Source: an uncultured Eubacteriales bacterium
GTDB lineage: Bacteria; Bacillota; Clostridia; Oscillospirales; CAG-272
DNA length: 64,000 bases
Assembly: GCA_900542425.1 (NCBI GenBank)
Contig: UQNQ01000006.1
Span: forward strand, 1-64,000
Reading direction: 5' to 3'
Shown here in pieces: positions 41,844 through 50,412 of this stretch. Position 1 is the stretch's first letter. Every line of letters begins with the position of its first letter. Under the pieces are notes generated by a model. It made no database searches, was not told where the DNA came from, and saw only the letters and a list, made by a program, of their open reading frames with translations. A program made the position numbers and the translations under genes.

Positions 41844-44049
41844 AGGGGTTATTCCTTTCGGTTGTTTTTTGAGAGGCACTTTTTTCCCTTACGGTTTTGA
41901 TTGCCTCGGAAAATTCATAGTCCGCAAGCGTCCGCCACATCGGAAGTCCCTCGTGCAGGATTTTTCGGATTTCTTCTCCATCGGCGAGAATATGGTCTGC
42001 TGTCATGCAAAGATATTCCGCATCCGAATAAATATCTGCTGCACAGAGCATTCCGGAATGCCTGCCAAGGCCGATATAATCAAGATAAGCTTCGAGTTTT
42101 CCGTCATCGGAAAAGCTCATCATCGGACATGCTGCTGACGTTGCGAAAATTAAACCGTGCAGCCGTGAGGAAAGTACGAGTTCGGCGCCGGAGAGCAGAG
42201 CAACAATTTCCGTATCCGATCTTGGATAAAGCAGCTGCGCTCCCGATTTTTCGGATAGTCTGCGGCAATATTCCAAATCCTCATCATCATACATGGAAAT
42301 TAAAAACGGCATAAGTCCGTGGCGGCTTTTCAGATGTTCGATGACATAAGAGAGCTTGTCTGCGGCATCCGGCGCAATTTTTTTCGGGAGAATCAAAAAA
42401 TATGGCTTTTCCGGAATTGGATATGTCCCCGGCATGACATGAACCGCAGGATCAAAGGTCAGCCGGATATTTCTTTCCGGTAAGAGCTGCTTTGCCAGAT
42501 CAAATGAGGCCGCATCGCGCAGGGAGATGCTGTCTGCCTGTTCGAGACATTCTTTTACGCGGCGGATATTTCTCTTTTTTGAAACGGGACCGATTCCATT
42601 TGCAAAAATCATGATACTCGTGCCGCAGCGCTTTGCTTCTCTTATCATGTTTGAATAGTAAAGAAGAGAATGCGTGCTGGTTTTATCCTGAAGAAGATTT
42701 CCTCCTCCAAACAAAAACAGTTTGGCTTGCTTAAGTTTCCGACGTACGGCAAAGAGATGAAATCTTCCTACGGCATCCACAAGATAAAAGGTTCGTGTTT
42801 TTTTGGGATGTGCCGACATGACGCAGAGCCGTACGGCGGGATCCATGGCACGAAGTCCGTCAACGATGCAGGAGAGCAGGGAATCGTCTCCGGCATTGCC
42901 GTAACCATAATAGCCGCAGATAACGATATCCGGCGCACCGGATGTTTGATAGGCGGAAATCTTTTTATATACAGCGAGATGAGAAGCCGTCATACGTTCT
43001 ACCGAGTAGTGGCGCAGAATAAATTCACGCGCAAAACTGCCGAGATTTTTTCTCTCCGTTTTTCCATAGGAAAGAAGTGTATCGATATCATGAGCGAGCA
43101 CGTCAGCTGTTGGAAGTGCGGATCCTCTGAAACAAAAGTTGCTTGCCACAGCTGCTTGCGCAATCGATTCGTCAAAAATACCGCCGTGCCCCTGAGAGCC
43201 GGATATGATGGTAGGCTTGGCGCTTGCCATGGCCTCCATTGCCGCCCGGGAAGGACCGACAAAGATATCACACGCAGCAATATACTCCGCCACATTTGTC
43301 TTGGCACCGACGAGCATAACGGTGTTTTCGCCGAACTGATTGTTTACTGCCGCCGCATGCCGCCGAAGGACTTCGATATATGAACCATCTCCGACGATAA
43401 CGAGACGTGCTTTGCCGATAAGGTTTTTCACAGCGCCGATTAGTGCATCGGCACAGACGGAGCTTTCTTTTTCCAGACGGCTGACATGCAGAATCAAAGG
43501 ACGTCCGTCATCGTGAAGCGATGCTCTGACAGCGGAGCCGTCCCGCCCCGGTGAAAAGGTGTCCGTGTTGATACCGTTAACAGTGGAAATGATGTGTGCG
43601 GGATTGAGATCGTAATTATCCATAAGATAATTACGAATGTCCTCGCTTACCGCAAAGGTATATTCTCCCCAGTTAGAAAGGCGTTTCAAAACGGGATCCA
43701 GACGAAAAACGCCATGGTCGGTTGTTACAAAACGAAAGCCGAATTTTTTTTGCAGGGAGCCGCAGACAAATGCAGGAATTCTTGCATGGGCGTGAACAAT
43801 ATCGAATGCTTCTTTTTTCATAAGAGCCATAAGACCACGTCGGGCGGCAAGCAGAGCACCGGGAGATTTTCGGTCAAGCGGCAGTGTGATATGGGGAATG
43901 CCATGCTTTTGCAGCTCCGCTTCATATACGCCGCCGGCAGAAGCAACAAAAACAGTAATCCCCTGCGAGACAAGGGCTGCCGACAATTCAACGATATGTG
44001 TTTCCGCGCCGCCGATATTCATGCCCATCGTGACCATCAGAATTTTCAT
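41836..44049 (-). CDS. Fusion: GT4 glycosyltransferase + CsaB pyruvyl transferase
   Basis: This 737-residue protein has an N-terminal GT4/GT-B enzyme (about 1-365: MGMNIGGAETHIVEL, ILHVSRLEKE, the EX7E-like GPSRAAMEAMASAKP). The CsaB-type polysaccharide pyruvyl transferase follows (about 370-710: GYYGYGNAGDDSLL, LFGGGNLLQD, SSRLHGLIFA). CsaB adds ketal pyruvate to secondary cell-wall polysaccharide so that S-layer-homology proteins can bind. The fusion would couple making a sugar linkage with pyruvylation. The ATG at 44049 follows GGAGGTG; three codons further upstream lack a site. Confidence 0.87.
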   Translation of the reverse strand: MKILMVTMGMNIGGAETHIVELSAALVSQGITVFVASAGGVYEAELQKHGIPHITLPLDRKSPGALLAARRGLMALMKKEAFDIVHAHARIPAFVCGSLQKKFGFRFVTTDHGVFRLDPVLKRLSNWGEYTFAVSEDIRNYLMDNYDLNPAHIISTVNGINTDTFSPGRDGSAVRASLHDDGRPLILHVSRLEKESSVCADALIGAVKNLIGKARLVIVGDGSYIEVLRRHAAAVNNQFGENTVMLVGAKTNVAEYIAACDIFVGPSRAAMEAMASAKPTIISGSQGHGGIFDESIAQAAVASNFCFRGSALPTADVLAHDIDTLLSYGKTERKNLGSFAREFILRHYSVERMTASHLAVYKKISAYQTSGAPDIVICGYYGYGNAGDDSLLSCIVDGLRAMDPAVRLCVMSAHPKKTRTFYLVDAVGRFHLFAVRRKLKQAKLFLFGGGNLLQDKTSTHSLLYYSNMIREAKRCGTSIMIFANGIGPVSKKRNIRRVKECLEQADSISLRDAASFDLAKQLLPERNIRLTFDPAVHVMPGTYPIPEKPYFLILPKKIAPDAADKLSYVIEHLKSRHGLMPFLISMYDDEDLEYCRRLSEKSGAQLLYPRSDTEIVALLSGAELVLSSRLHGLIFATSAACPMMSFSDDGKLEAYLDYIGLGRHSGMLCAADIYSDAEYLCMTADHILADGEEIRKILHEGLPMWRTLADYEFSEAIKTVREKSASQKTTERNNPYV

Positions 44050-44108
44050 GCAAAGCACCTCCTTTCCGGAATCGGTTTAGATATATTATGGCAGTTTTGA
44101 TACAAATT

Positions 44109-44142
44109 CACTCCCGAAGCCGTGACCGCGGGAGTGTTTTTG
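44109..44142. terminator. Hairpin with T-run between csaB fusion and transketolase
   Basis: CACTCCCG (44109-44116) pairs with CGGGAGTG (44129-44136). The T-run (44137-44141) is on the plus strand although both flanking genes are on the minus strand. Confidence 0.45.
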
Positions 44143-44155
44143 CATTGAGACAAGA

Positions 44156-45097
44156 TTATTTTTTCATTCCGACGGCTACCTTTGCCTTTGCTGCAATATT
44201 GGCCGCGGTAAGTCCGTAAATTTCAAGCAGAGCGGGAACCTTGCCGGATCTTCCATAGGTATCCTCGACTCCGACGCGGAGAACCGGTACCGGACAAATA
44301 CCTGCGAGAGCCTCACAAACGGCACCGCCGAGTCCTCCTATAATATTGTGTTCCTCCGCGGTGACAACTGCACCTGTCTTGGAAGCGGAAGCGGCAAGCA
44401 GTTCCGTGTCAAGCGGCTTGATGGTGTGAATGTTGATTACTTCGGCTGAGATTCCCTCAGATTTCAAAAGTTCTTTTGCTTCCAGCGCGAGATGAACCAT
44501 AAGACCGGTCGCAACAATGGTGACATCGTTGCCGTCGGCAAGTTTCACACCCTGTCCCAGCTTGAATTGATAGGTACTCTCATCATAAAGATAAGGAACG
44601 GCATATCTTCCGAAGCGCAGATAAACAGGCCCTTCGTGCAGAATAGCGGCTTCTACGGCAGCTCTTGCTTCCGTTCCGTCCGCAGGATTGATAATGGTCA
44701 TTCCGGGAATGGTGCGCATCAGAGCAATATCTTCGTTGCACTGATGGGTTGCTCCGTCCTCTCCGACGGAAATTCCGGCGTGCGTTGCACCGATTTTCAC
44801 ATTGAGATGAGGATAACCAATAGAATTGCGGATCTGCTCAAACGCGCGTCCTGCCGCAAACATGGCAAAACTGGAAGCAAAGGGAATTTTTCCCGTTGCC
44901 GCAATTCCTGCGGCGACTGCCATCATGTTGCCTTCCGCAATGCCACAGTCAAAGAACCGATCGGGGAACTGTTTTTTGAATACACAGGTCTTCGTCGCTT
45001 CGGAAAGGTCTGCGTCGAGAACCACAATATCATATTTTGCGCCGAATTCGGCAAGCGCATTGCCGTAAGCTTCTCTGGTTGCGATTTTATCTGCCAT
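44156..45097 (-). CDS. Transketolase C-terminal subunit
   Basis: This 313-residue half-transketolase comprises the pyrimidine-binding and C-terminal domains: DADLSEATKT near the N-terminus, the catalytic Glu in DCGIAEGNMMAVAAG, the FASSFAMFAAGRAFEQIRN stretch and GEDGATHQ. It pairs with the N-terminal subunit encoded 18 bp upstream to transfer two-carbon units in the non-oxidative pentose phosphate pathway. AGGGAGG precedes the ATG. Split transketolases are normal in many Clostridia. Confidence 0.93.
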   Translation of the reverse strand: MADKIATREAYGNALAEFGAKYDIVVLDADLSEATKTCVFKKQFPDRFFDCGIAEGNMMAVAAGIAATGKIPFASSFAMFAAGRAFEQIRNSIGYPHLNVKIGATHAGISVGEDGATHQCNEDIALMRTIPGMTIINPADGTEARAAVEAAILHEGPVYLRFGRYAVPYLYDESTYQFKLGQGVKLADGNDVTIVATGLMVHLALEAKELLKSEGISAEVINIHTIKPLDTELLAASASKTGAVVTAEEHNIIGGLGGAVCEALAGICPVPVLRVGVEDTYGRSGKVPALLEIYGLTAANIAAKAKVAVGMKK

Positions 45098-45115
45098 GAC
45101 AATTCCTCCCTTCCT

Positions 45116-45943
45116 TTATACCGACGCGGTAAGCTCGGCAACTGCAAGATCATATTGTTCTTTATTGGGTGCCTTGCCGTGCCAGCCGACCTGATTTTCC
45201 ATATAGGATACGCCGTGTCCTTTGATGCTTTTGCAAATAACGGCGGTCGGCTTGCCTTTACATTCCCGTGCTGCGCGGCATGCTGCCTCAATCTGGTCAA
45301 AATCATGCGCGTCAATGGTAATCACATTCCAGCCGAATGCCGCGAATTTTTCGTCGAGAGGCGTGGGATTCATAACCTCTGTGATTTTTCCGTCAATCTG
45401 AAGTCCGTTGAAATCAATAAATGCCATCAAATTGTCAAGTTTGTAGTGCGCCCCGAACATAGCGGCTTCCCATACTTGTCCTTCTTCTGTTTCTCCGTCG
45501 CCGAGAATGGCATAAACACGATAAGTGTCACCGGAGATCTTTGCGGAAAGCGCCATACCGTTTGCTGCGGAAAAGCCGAGTCCGAGCGAACCGGTTGTCA
45601 TATCGACACCGGGAGTGTGTTTCATGTCCGGATGTCCCTGGAGAAAGCTGTCGGCCTGCCGGAATGTACGAAGCAGTTCCTTATCGAAATATCCGCGTGC
45701 GGCAAGGGCGGCATAAAGAGCGGGGGCTGTATGTCCCTTGGAAAGGACCAGCCTGTCGCGGTCTGCTTTCTTGGGATTTTTCGGATCTACGTTCATCTCA
45801 GAGAAGTAAAGATAGGAGAGAATATCCGCAATGGAGAGTGAGCCTCCCGGATGACCGGATGAGGCGCTGTAGACAGCTTCGACGGCGCCAAGACGGATTT
45901 CGCGCGCCTTTTCTGTCAGCAATGCAAGCTTTGCTTGTTCCAT
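45116..45943 (-). CDS. Transketolase N-terminal subunit
   Basis: This 275-residue subunit carries the thiamine diphosphate/Mg2+ motif GDGETEEGQVWEAAMFG (about 154-170) ending in IDFNGLQIDG, and SSGHPGGSLS near the N-terminus. The two halves together match one classical transketolase. AGGAGG lies upstream of the ATG and a consensus promoter at 46028. Confidence 0.93.
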   Translation of the reverse strand: MEQAKLALLTEKAREIRLGAVEAVYSASSGHPGGSLSIADILSYLYFSEMNVDPKNPKKADRDRLVLSKGHTAPALYAALAARGYFDKELLRTFRQADSFLQGHPDMKHTPGVDMTTGSLGLGFSAANGMALSAKISGDTYRVYAILGDGETEEGQVWEAAMFGAHYKLDNLMAFIDFNGLQIDGKITEVMNPTPLDEKFAAFGWNVITIDAHDFDQIEAACRAARECKGKPTAVICKSIKGHGVSYMENQVGWHGKAPNKEQYDLAVAELTASV

Positions 45944-46027
45944 GAAAAATTGATCCTCCTGTAGTATGATAAATTGGTGCTGTTTATTCCATAATTTCAG
46001 CTGGTAGGTTTTAACTTATCTTATTTG

Positions 46028-46056
46028 ATTATATATGGAAATTGTTTTTTTGTCAA
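46028..46056 (-). promoter_or_regulatory. Promoter for the transketolase operon
   Basis: Minus strand: TTGACA (46051-46056), 17 bp, TATAAT (46028-46033), perfect consensus. Confidence 0.9.
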
Positions 46057-46235
46057 TATCACTTGGGAGAATTCGATAGAGTTTTGACGTTTGGCTGTCA
46101 AAAAACAAATGAGAGATTTTTTTATTTGTTTTCCCCGCCCGCGGCAGGTGAAATCTGCATTCGCAGCGGCGCCTTCTGATTGACGCTGCCGTTTCGATTT
46201 TTGCAGAGTTTAGGTCAAGTATTCTTTGCATGCGG

Positions 46236-46275
46236 CGAAAAAAACGGAACAAAGGCTTGCCTTTGTTCCGTTTGC
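46236..46275 (-). terminator. Second terminator of the sigma operon
   Basis: Minus strand: AAACGGAACAAAGG and its complement (46273-46260 with 46255-46242), followed by TTTTTTT. The stretch between 46057 and 46235 holds nothing recognised. Confidence 0.85.
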
Positions 46276-46313
46276 GGGCGGGGGAAAAAGAAAGTGAAAC
46301 CATCGCTTTTCGA

Positions 46314-46398
46314 CAAAAAAATCCGTCCGAAAGCTAGCTCCGGAAAGCACGGCTGATATAGACGCGGCTTATGCGGATTTTCTGCATTTCGGACGGAT
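46314..46398 (-). terminator. First terminator of the sigma operon, long-loop
   Basis: Minus strand: ATCCGTCCGAAA (46398-46387) pairs with TTTCGGACGGAT (46332-46321) across a 54-base loop, then TTTTTT. The loop may hold extra structure. Confidence 0.65.
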
Positions 46399-46428
46399 TT
46401 ATTTAGAAGGAGGGAATTATGACTGGAA

Positions 46429-46797
46429 TTAAGAGCCAAGGCGATTGGAGGTAACAAAAACGATGTAAAAATATCCGCAGTGTTCGCAGTAGATGAATTC
46501 ATAATAATTGCTTTCACTGTCCGGATAGATATCGTATTCCTTGTGAGAATTTAAGCATATCATTCCTTCTTTGAATTGATGCCCGAACAACAAACAACTG
46601 GGGCGGACATCTTTCGCTTCTACAATGGCTTCCTGCTTTAGCAACTCAGCGATTTCATCTACGCCGATTTTCGTGCTTGTTTTGCTTGTGTTTTTAATAT
46701 TGCGGCTGACAATTACCGCAGTGCTGCCGGTAATGACGGCAAGAAGTGAGACCAGAAAAACGGCTGCCACAACTGTCAGAAATTTTTTCATCCTCAT
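46429..46797 (-). CDS. Membrane-anchored small protein, Cys/His motif family (copy A)
   Basis: This 122-residue protein has an N-terminal membrane anchor or signal (about 4-30), and a C-terminal region with Cys68-x4-His73, KEGM (76-79), YDIYP (88-92), YY and Cys104-x2-Cys107. The same motif with identical spacing occurs in the protein encoded just upstream, so the two are paralogues. The Cys/His set could bind a metal or form disulfides outside the membrane. I recognise no named family. Last gene of the ECF sigma operon. Confidence 0.7.
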   Translation of the reverse strand: MRMKKFLTVVAAVFLVSLLAVITGSTAVIVSRNIKNTSKTSTKIGVDEIAELLKQEAIVEAKDVRPSCLLFGHQFKEGMICLNSHKEYDIYPDSESNYYEFIYCEHCGYFYIVFVTSNRLGS

Positions 46798-46816
46798 AAT
46801 AAATAAAAACCTTCTT

Positions 46817-47200
46817 TTATTCTAAACAGCACCCGATGCGCTCAACAGCATCAATGGTTACATTTTCATAATCGCAACGTTCGCATGTCTCGACATGATA
46901 ATAGGTAATTTCGCAGTATGGATATGTATCATATACATGATGCTGCGTCATGGACATCATGCCTTCTTTGATCTTATGGCCAAAAAGCGTGCAAAGCAGA
47001 TTGTATGTTGTGACTCCGGAATCGCCATTTATCAGATAATCAATGATACGCGCAAGCTCCTCTTCCGTAAAATCTGTATGTTGTATTTGAATTTCAATAT
47101 TGCCGTCTATATATGTATACGTTTGAAGGGTCCCTTCTGCACTGATGGTAAATGATAGACATGCCGCAAGCAGCAATACGACCGATATAATCTTTTTCAT
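46817..47200 (-). CDS. Secreted small protein, Cys/His motif family (copy B)
   Basis: This 127-residue protein has a clear Sec signal (KKIISVVLLLAACLSFTISA, cleaved near residue 21). The mature part has Cys70-x4-His75, KEGM, YDTYP, YY and Cys106-x2-Cys109, the same layout as copy A. A CC pair lies near the C-terminus. The ATG at 47200 is six bases after GAGG; a GTG at 47212 overlaps that site. It lies 19 bp after the anti-sigma-like gene. Function unknown; probably a target or input of the linked sigma system. Confidence 0.7.
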   Translation of the reverse strand: MKKIISVVLLLAACLSFTISAEGTLQTYTYIDGNIEIQIQHTDFTEEELARIIDYLINGDSGVTTYNLLCTLFGHKIKEGMMSMTQHHVYDTYPYCEITYYHVETCERCDYENVTIDAVERIGCCLE

Positions 47201-47219
47201 TTTTAACCTCACGTATTTT

Positions 47220-48113
47220 TTATTTTAAATTAAGCAAAAAGTTTTTCAGCAATGCTTCATCTGATGAAACAAAAGAATAGGTGACTTCATCTGAAAAAAG
47301 AATCATCTGAACCGATCCCCCTTTGTTTTGAAGCTTGTAATATTTTCTGCCTCCGATTTCCTCGGGAGCCACTAAAAAGCTGTCTCTGTTAAAAGGGGAA
47401 TACTCCAAATAAACACGCATATCAATGCCGTCCCATTTGATTCTTACGTAATCATTTTCAAAATCATCTACATACCAGATGTAGTTCGCCGTTAAATTTG
47501 AATTTGCCGAATCGGGAAATAAAATAACGGTCTTTAGATCTCTGCAGAGGTCTTCATAGGAAGAATATTTTTTTATTTCACCGTTAAAACGGATACCGTC
47601 CTCTCCCTTTTTTAAAATGGAAACCTGCGGAGCATCCAATAGTTCACGAATACTGGCAAGCTTGTCTGAGAAAGGATTATATCCTGAAAGGGCAATATTC
47701 CGTCCGATAAATAAGCAGAACATGACTAGGGTAAAAACCGATAACCGGCGAATCAGCCTTAATCTTTTTGTTTTGCGTTCTCTGCGGCGGTATTCTCCTT
47801 CCTCACGGGCTCTCAGCATCTTGTCCCATTTGCGTCTCTGTCTTTTACTGTAACAAAGGGAATAAGCCGATTCAGCAACTTCAAGGGCATTTTCCTCCGT
47901 TACCTCAAAATCAATAAACCGAGAAAGCGCTTTCAGGCACATTTTATAAAATTTGGTTTCGCCAATATTATCCACAAAAAATGTGATCTCATAGTCTAGC
48001 AGCCTGAGAACGGTTTCTTCATCCAGTGAATCAAAATCGAGTTGACCGGAAAGCAGCATCTTTTTTACCTCGCCCGCCGGGATTTTTTTAATAGCGCTGT
48101 TGATAAAAATCAC
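47220..48113 (-). CDS. Membrane anti-sigma-like protein
   Basis: This protein of about 297 residues has a cytoplasmic N-terminal part (1-120, acidic helices then an Arg/Lys-rich stretch), one membrane segment (about 122-140) and an extracytoplasmic beta-rich domain ending in a DUF4367-like pattern (LQNKGGSVQMILFS). Position directly after an ECF sigma gene and this topology point to an anti-sigma factor. No zinc-binding HxxxCxxC motif is seen. The start is uncertain: GTG at 48113 lies within AAGGAGGTG itself, while the codon at the ideal distance is ATC (48104); the next ATG is 48059. Confidence 0.72.
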   Translation of the reverse strand: MIFINSAIKKIPAGEVKKMLLSGQLDFDSLDEETVLRLLDYEITFFVDNIGETKFYKMCLKALSRFIDFEVTEENALEVAESAYSLCYSKRQRRKWDKMLRAREEGEYRRRERKTKRLRLIRRLSVFTLVMFCLFIGRNIALSGYNPFSDKLASIRELLDAPQVSILKKGEDGIRFNGEIKKYSSYEDLCRDLKTVILFPDSANSNLTANYIWYVDDFENDYVRIKWDGIDMRVYLEYSPFNRDSFLVAPEEIGGRKYYKLQNKGGSVQMILFSDEVTYSFVSSDEALLKNFLLNLK

Positions 48114-48192
48114 CTCCTTCTACTATATAATGTAAAAAACGTCAAAACGCAACGGGAAAATTACAATATTTTCTAAAAATCCCTAAATTTTC

Positions 48193-48729
48193 TCATTTCA
48201 TCTGATTTTCTACAATTTTTCTTATATGTTTTCTCATTTGAGAAAGCCATGCACGTATGCATCCCTCTGTTGTGGAAAAATACCGCGCAAGATATTTTGT
48301 GTCTTTTTTTTCAATGTATTTTAATCGATATAGCTTTTTTTCCCGGCAACTGAGTTCTTCCAGTATTTTTTCTTTGGTGGTTTCCGGCTCTTCTTTTGGG
48401 GCAGTTCCGTTTGCAAGCATGGTTTCTTCCATTTCATCCGTCCCGAAAATCTCTATGGCATCTTCAAATGAAACGGTATATCTTTCGTTTTTTTTATTTT
48501 TTCGAAAAGTGTCATGTGCGAGATTGCGTGCTGTTACAAAAAGCCATCCGACAGGGTTCGGGTGGCGGGACAATTTTTTCCGGTGAATGAAAGCCAGCAC
48601 AAAAAGATCTTGAAGGCAATCTTCAACATCATTGGTCTTATATTGTCCGAGCTTAGATGTGATGATTTTTACAAGATCCGATTTATGGCTTGTCACCAAA
48701 TCAAGAACAAAGCGAATATCTTCTTCCAT
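48193..48729 (-). CDS. ECF-type RNA polymerase sigma factor
   Basis: This 178-residue protein has region 2 (VEDCLQDLFVLAFIHRKKL, about 35-53; then GWLFVTARNLAHDTFRK) and region 4 (LSCREKKLYRLKYIEKKDTK, about 124-143; then a helix-turn-helix ending in MRKHI). There is no region 1 or 3, so it is an ECF (group 4) sigma. Linker residues 95-120 are acidic. AAGGTGG precedes the ATG. It heads an operon with the anti-sigma-like protein and two exported paralogues. Confidence 0.87.
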   Translation of the reverse strand: MEEDIRFVLDLVTSHKSDLVKIITSKLGQYKTNDVEDCLQDLFVLAFIHRKKLSRHPNPVGWLFVTARNLAHDTFRKNKKNERYTVSFEDAIEIFGTDEMEETMLANGTAPKEEPETTKEKILEELSCREKKLYRLKYIEKKDTKYLARYFSTTEGCIRAWLSQMRKHIRKIVENQMK

Positions 48730-48752
48730 ATAGAAACCACCTTCATGTCTCT

Positions 48753-48779
48753 AAGTTGAAATGGAAACATTTTCAACTT
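48753..48779 (-). promoter_or_regulatory. Leader hairpin / dyad before the sigma gene
   Basis: AAGTTGAAATG (48753-48763) is complementary to CATTTTCAACTT (48768-48779) with one bulged base. It lies between the promoter and the sigma gene start and may be an operator or a leader structure. Confidence 0.45.
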
Positions 48780-48791
48780 CTGGCATTTTTT

Positions 48792-48820
48792 ATTGTACCA
48801 TGATTTACCATAAATAGCAA
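48792..48820 (-). promoter_or_regulatory. Promoter for the ECF sigma operon
   Basis: Minus strand: TTGCTA (48815-48820), 17 bp, TACAAT (48792-48797). This is a sigma-A type sequence; a typical AAC/CGT ECF promoter was not seen. Confidence 0.65.
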
Positions 48821-49039
48821 TAGATTTTTGAAATTTTGGTGGTTTTTTATGTGAATTATATCATATGATAGATGATATATAGAAAAAATGTCGAAACAAA
48901 AAGGAGAAAATGAAAAGTTTTTCTAGTAGAAAAGACTTGATTTGTCGTGTATAAAAAGATATCAATACCAAAAATAATATTTCAAACAGGGAAGGGCTTG
49001 TTATCTATTGCAAAATCTTTTTCCATAAGATTTTTACAA

Positions 49040-49096
49040 TAAAACACCCTCTCTTTTTCGGTGTCATCCGTTCAGATTCTACAAAAAAAGAGAGGG
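49040..49096 (-). terminator. Terminator after nagA
   Basis: CCCTCTCTTTTT (49047-49058) pairs with AAAAAGAGAGGG (49085-49096); minus-strand 3' end GTTTTATT. Confidence 0.7.
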
Positions 49097-49106
49097 TATT
49101 TGATTT

Positions 49107-50279
49107 TTAAATTCGGGAAAAGACCTCATTACCGCCGCACATGCAGTATCGGATGTCTACATTCTCATCAAACAGCAGCAAGTCCGCATCGTATCCTTCC
49201 TGAATACTGCCTTTTTCACTGACACCAATCACGGATGCCGGTGTTTTGGATGCCATTTCCACAGCTTCCGGGATAGAGATTCCAAGTGTCCGCCGCATGT
49301 TGCGCACAAGCATATCCATGGTGGCAACGCTTCCGGCAAACGCTTTTCTGTCCATCAGCTTCATAACGCCATCTTCGTAAACGGCGGGTACGCCGTTTTT
49401 TTGCATATAAACGGTCCCGTCTGCCATTTCCGTTCCGGCAGGTTCCAGCGCGTCTGTAATCAGAGAAATTTTAGAGGGCCCTTTACATTTATAAATCAAG
49501 GAAAGCAACGCAGAAGGAAGATGTTTTAAATCCGCGATAACGGTTACGGACAATTCGCTTAGCAAAAGTCCCGCTTCCACAACGCCGGCGATTCGGTAGC
49601 CGTTTTTTCTTGTTACAGAGGAACAGCCTGAATAGATGTGTGTAACGTCAGTAAATCCGAGGGCGACCGCTTGTTTGACGTCATCGAAGGAAGCATCTGA
49701 ATGTGCAATGGACGCAGTAATTTTGCGGCGGCGCAGTTCTTCCGCCAAATAGGAAATATCTTCCAGCTCGGGGGCGGCTCCCATCATACGGATACCGTCC
49801 CAGGTATCGAGCAGCGCTGTGACGGACTCTTTGGTAATAGGAAGAATGCTGCCCTCGCTTTGAGCGCCTTTTTGGGTGGGAGAGAGAAACGGTCCTTCCA
49901 AATGAACACCGAGAATTGTTCGGTGACGTTGCTGTCCGGAAGCCTCTTTGACAGCGAGAATGGCAAGCTGCAATCGCGGCACAGGGGACGCGAGCGTTGT
50001 CGGAAGAATCGACGTTGTCCCATGTGCAAGATGCGCGTCGCACATTTGAAGGATGCTGTCAGGGTCACAGTCCATAACACCTTTTCCTCCGCCTCCATGC
50101 ACATGAATATCAATAAAGCCGGGAGAAAGGTAAAGGCCTTTGCCATCTATTACGCGCATGGTGTGAAGAGCACCCGGATGGTTGCCGGTGTATATAATTT
50201 TTCCGTTCTCGACAATGACGGCACAGTCGGAAATTTCCCGTCCCAAAATGACGCGGGAATGAATGAAGCAGGTTTTCAT
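49107..50279 (-). CDS. nagA: N-acetylglucosamine-6-phosphate deacetylase
   Basis: This 390-residue amidohydrolase removes acetate from GlcNAc-6-phosphate. PGFIDIHVHGGGG (about 54-66) supplies the metal histidines, GVHLEGPFLSP contains the conserved HLEGPF, and IAHSDASFDD and SLITDALEPAG carry the later His and Asp. GGGAGGG precedes the ATG. It is divergent from an SDR gene and a NagB-like gene, an amino-sugar catabolism neighbourhood (also wall recycling). Confidence 0.92.
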   Translation of the reverse strand: MKTCFIHSRVILGREISDCAVIVENGKIIYTGNHPGALHTMRVIDGKGLYLSPGFIDIHVHGGGGKGVMDCDPDSILQMCDAHLAHGTTSILPTTLASPVPRLQLAILAVKEASGQQRHRTILGVHLEGPFLSPTQKGAQSEGSILPITKESVTALLDTWDGIRMMGAAPELEDISYLAEELRRRKITASIAHSDASFDDVKQAVALGFTDVTHIYSGCSSVTRKNGYRIAGVVEAGLLLSELSVTVIADLKHLPSALLSLIYKCKGPSKISLITDALEPAGTEMADGTVYMQKNGVPAVYEDGVMKLMDRKAFAGSVATMDMLVRNMRRTLGISIPEAVEMASKTPASVIGVSEKGSIQEGYDADLLLFDENVDIRYCMCGGNEVFSRI

Positions 50280-50365
50280 TTGCCCTCCCTATCCGTCCGA
50301 ACGGACGAAAAATTGATAAGCTTCCGTCTATGTTCTCTGAATATCGGCGGCTATGCTTTTTTATT

Positions 50366-50394
50366 ATGATATATGAGACATTGTGTTTTGTCAA
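50366..50394 (-). promoter_or_regulatory. Promoter for nagA
   Basis: Minus strand: TTGACA (50389-50394), 17 bp, TATCAT (50366-50371). Confidence 0.8.
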
Positions 50395-50412
50395 TATTTC
50401 TTGAATGACGCC

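Noticed and set aside
42670..43383. 237-codon plus-strand frame opposite the GT4-CsaB gene
   Set aside because: No start site, no motif; complete GT4/CsaB on the minus strand.
44492..45841. 449-codon plus-strand frame opposite the transketolase genes
   Set aside because: It is a shadow of two well-supported transketolase subunits and crosses their intergenic gap.
46318..46403. Small regulatory RNA
   Set aside because: Considered because of the long-loop hairpin, but it is better explained as the terminator of the sigma operon: it is followed by a T-run on the minus strand and by a second terminator.
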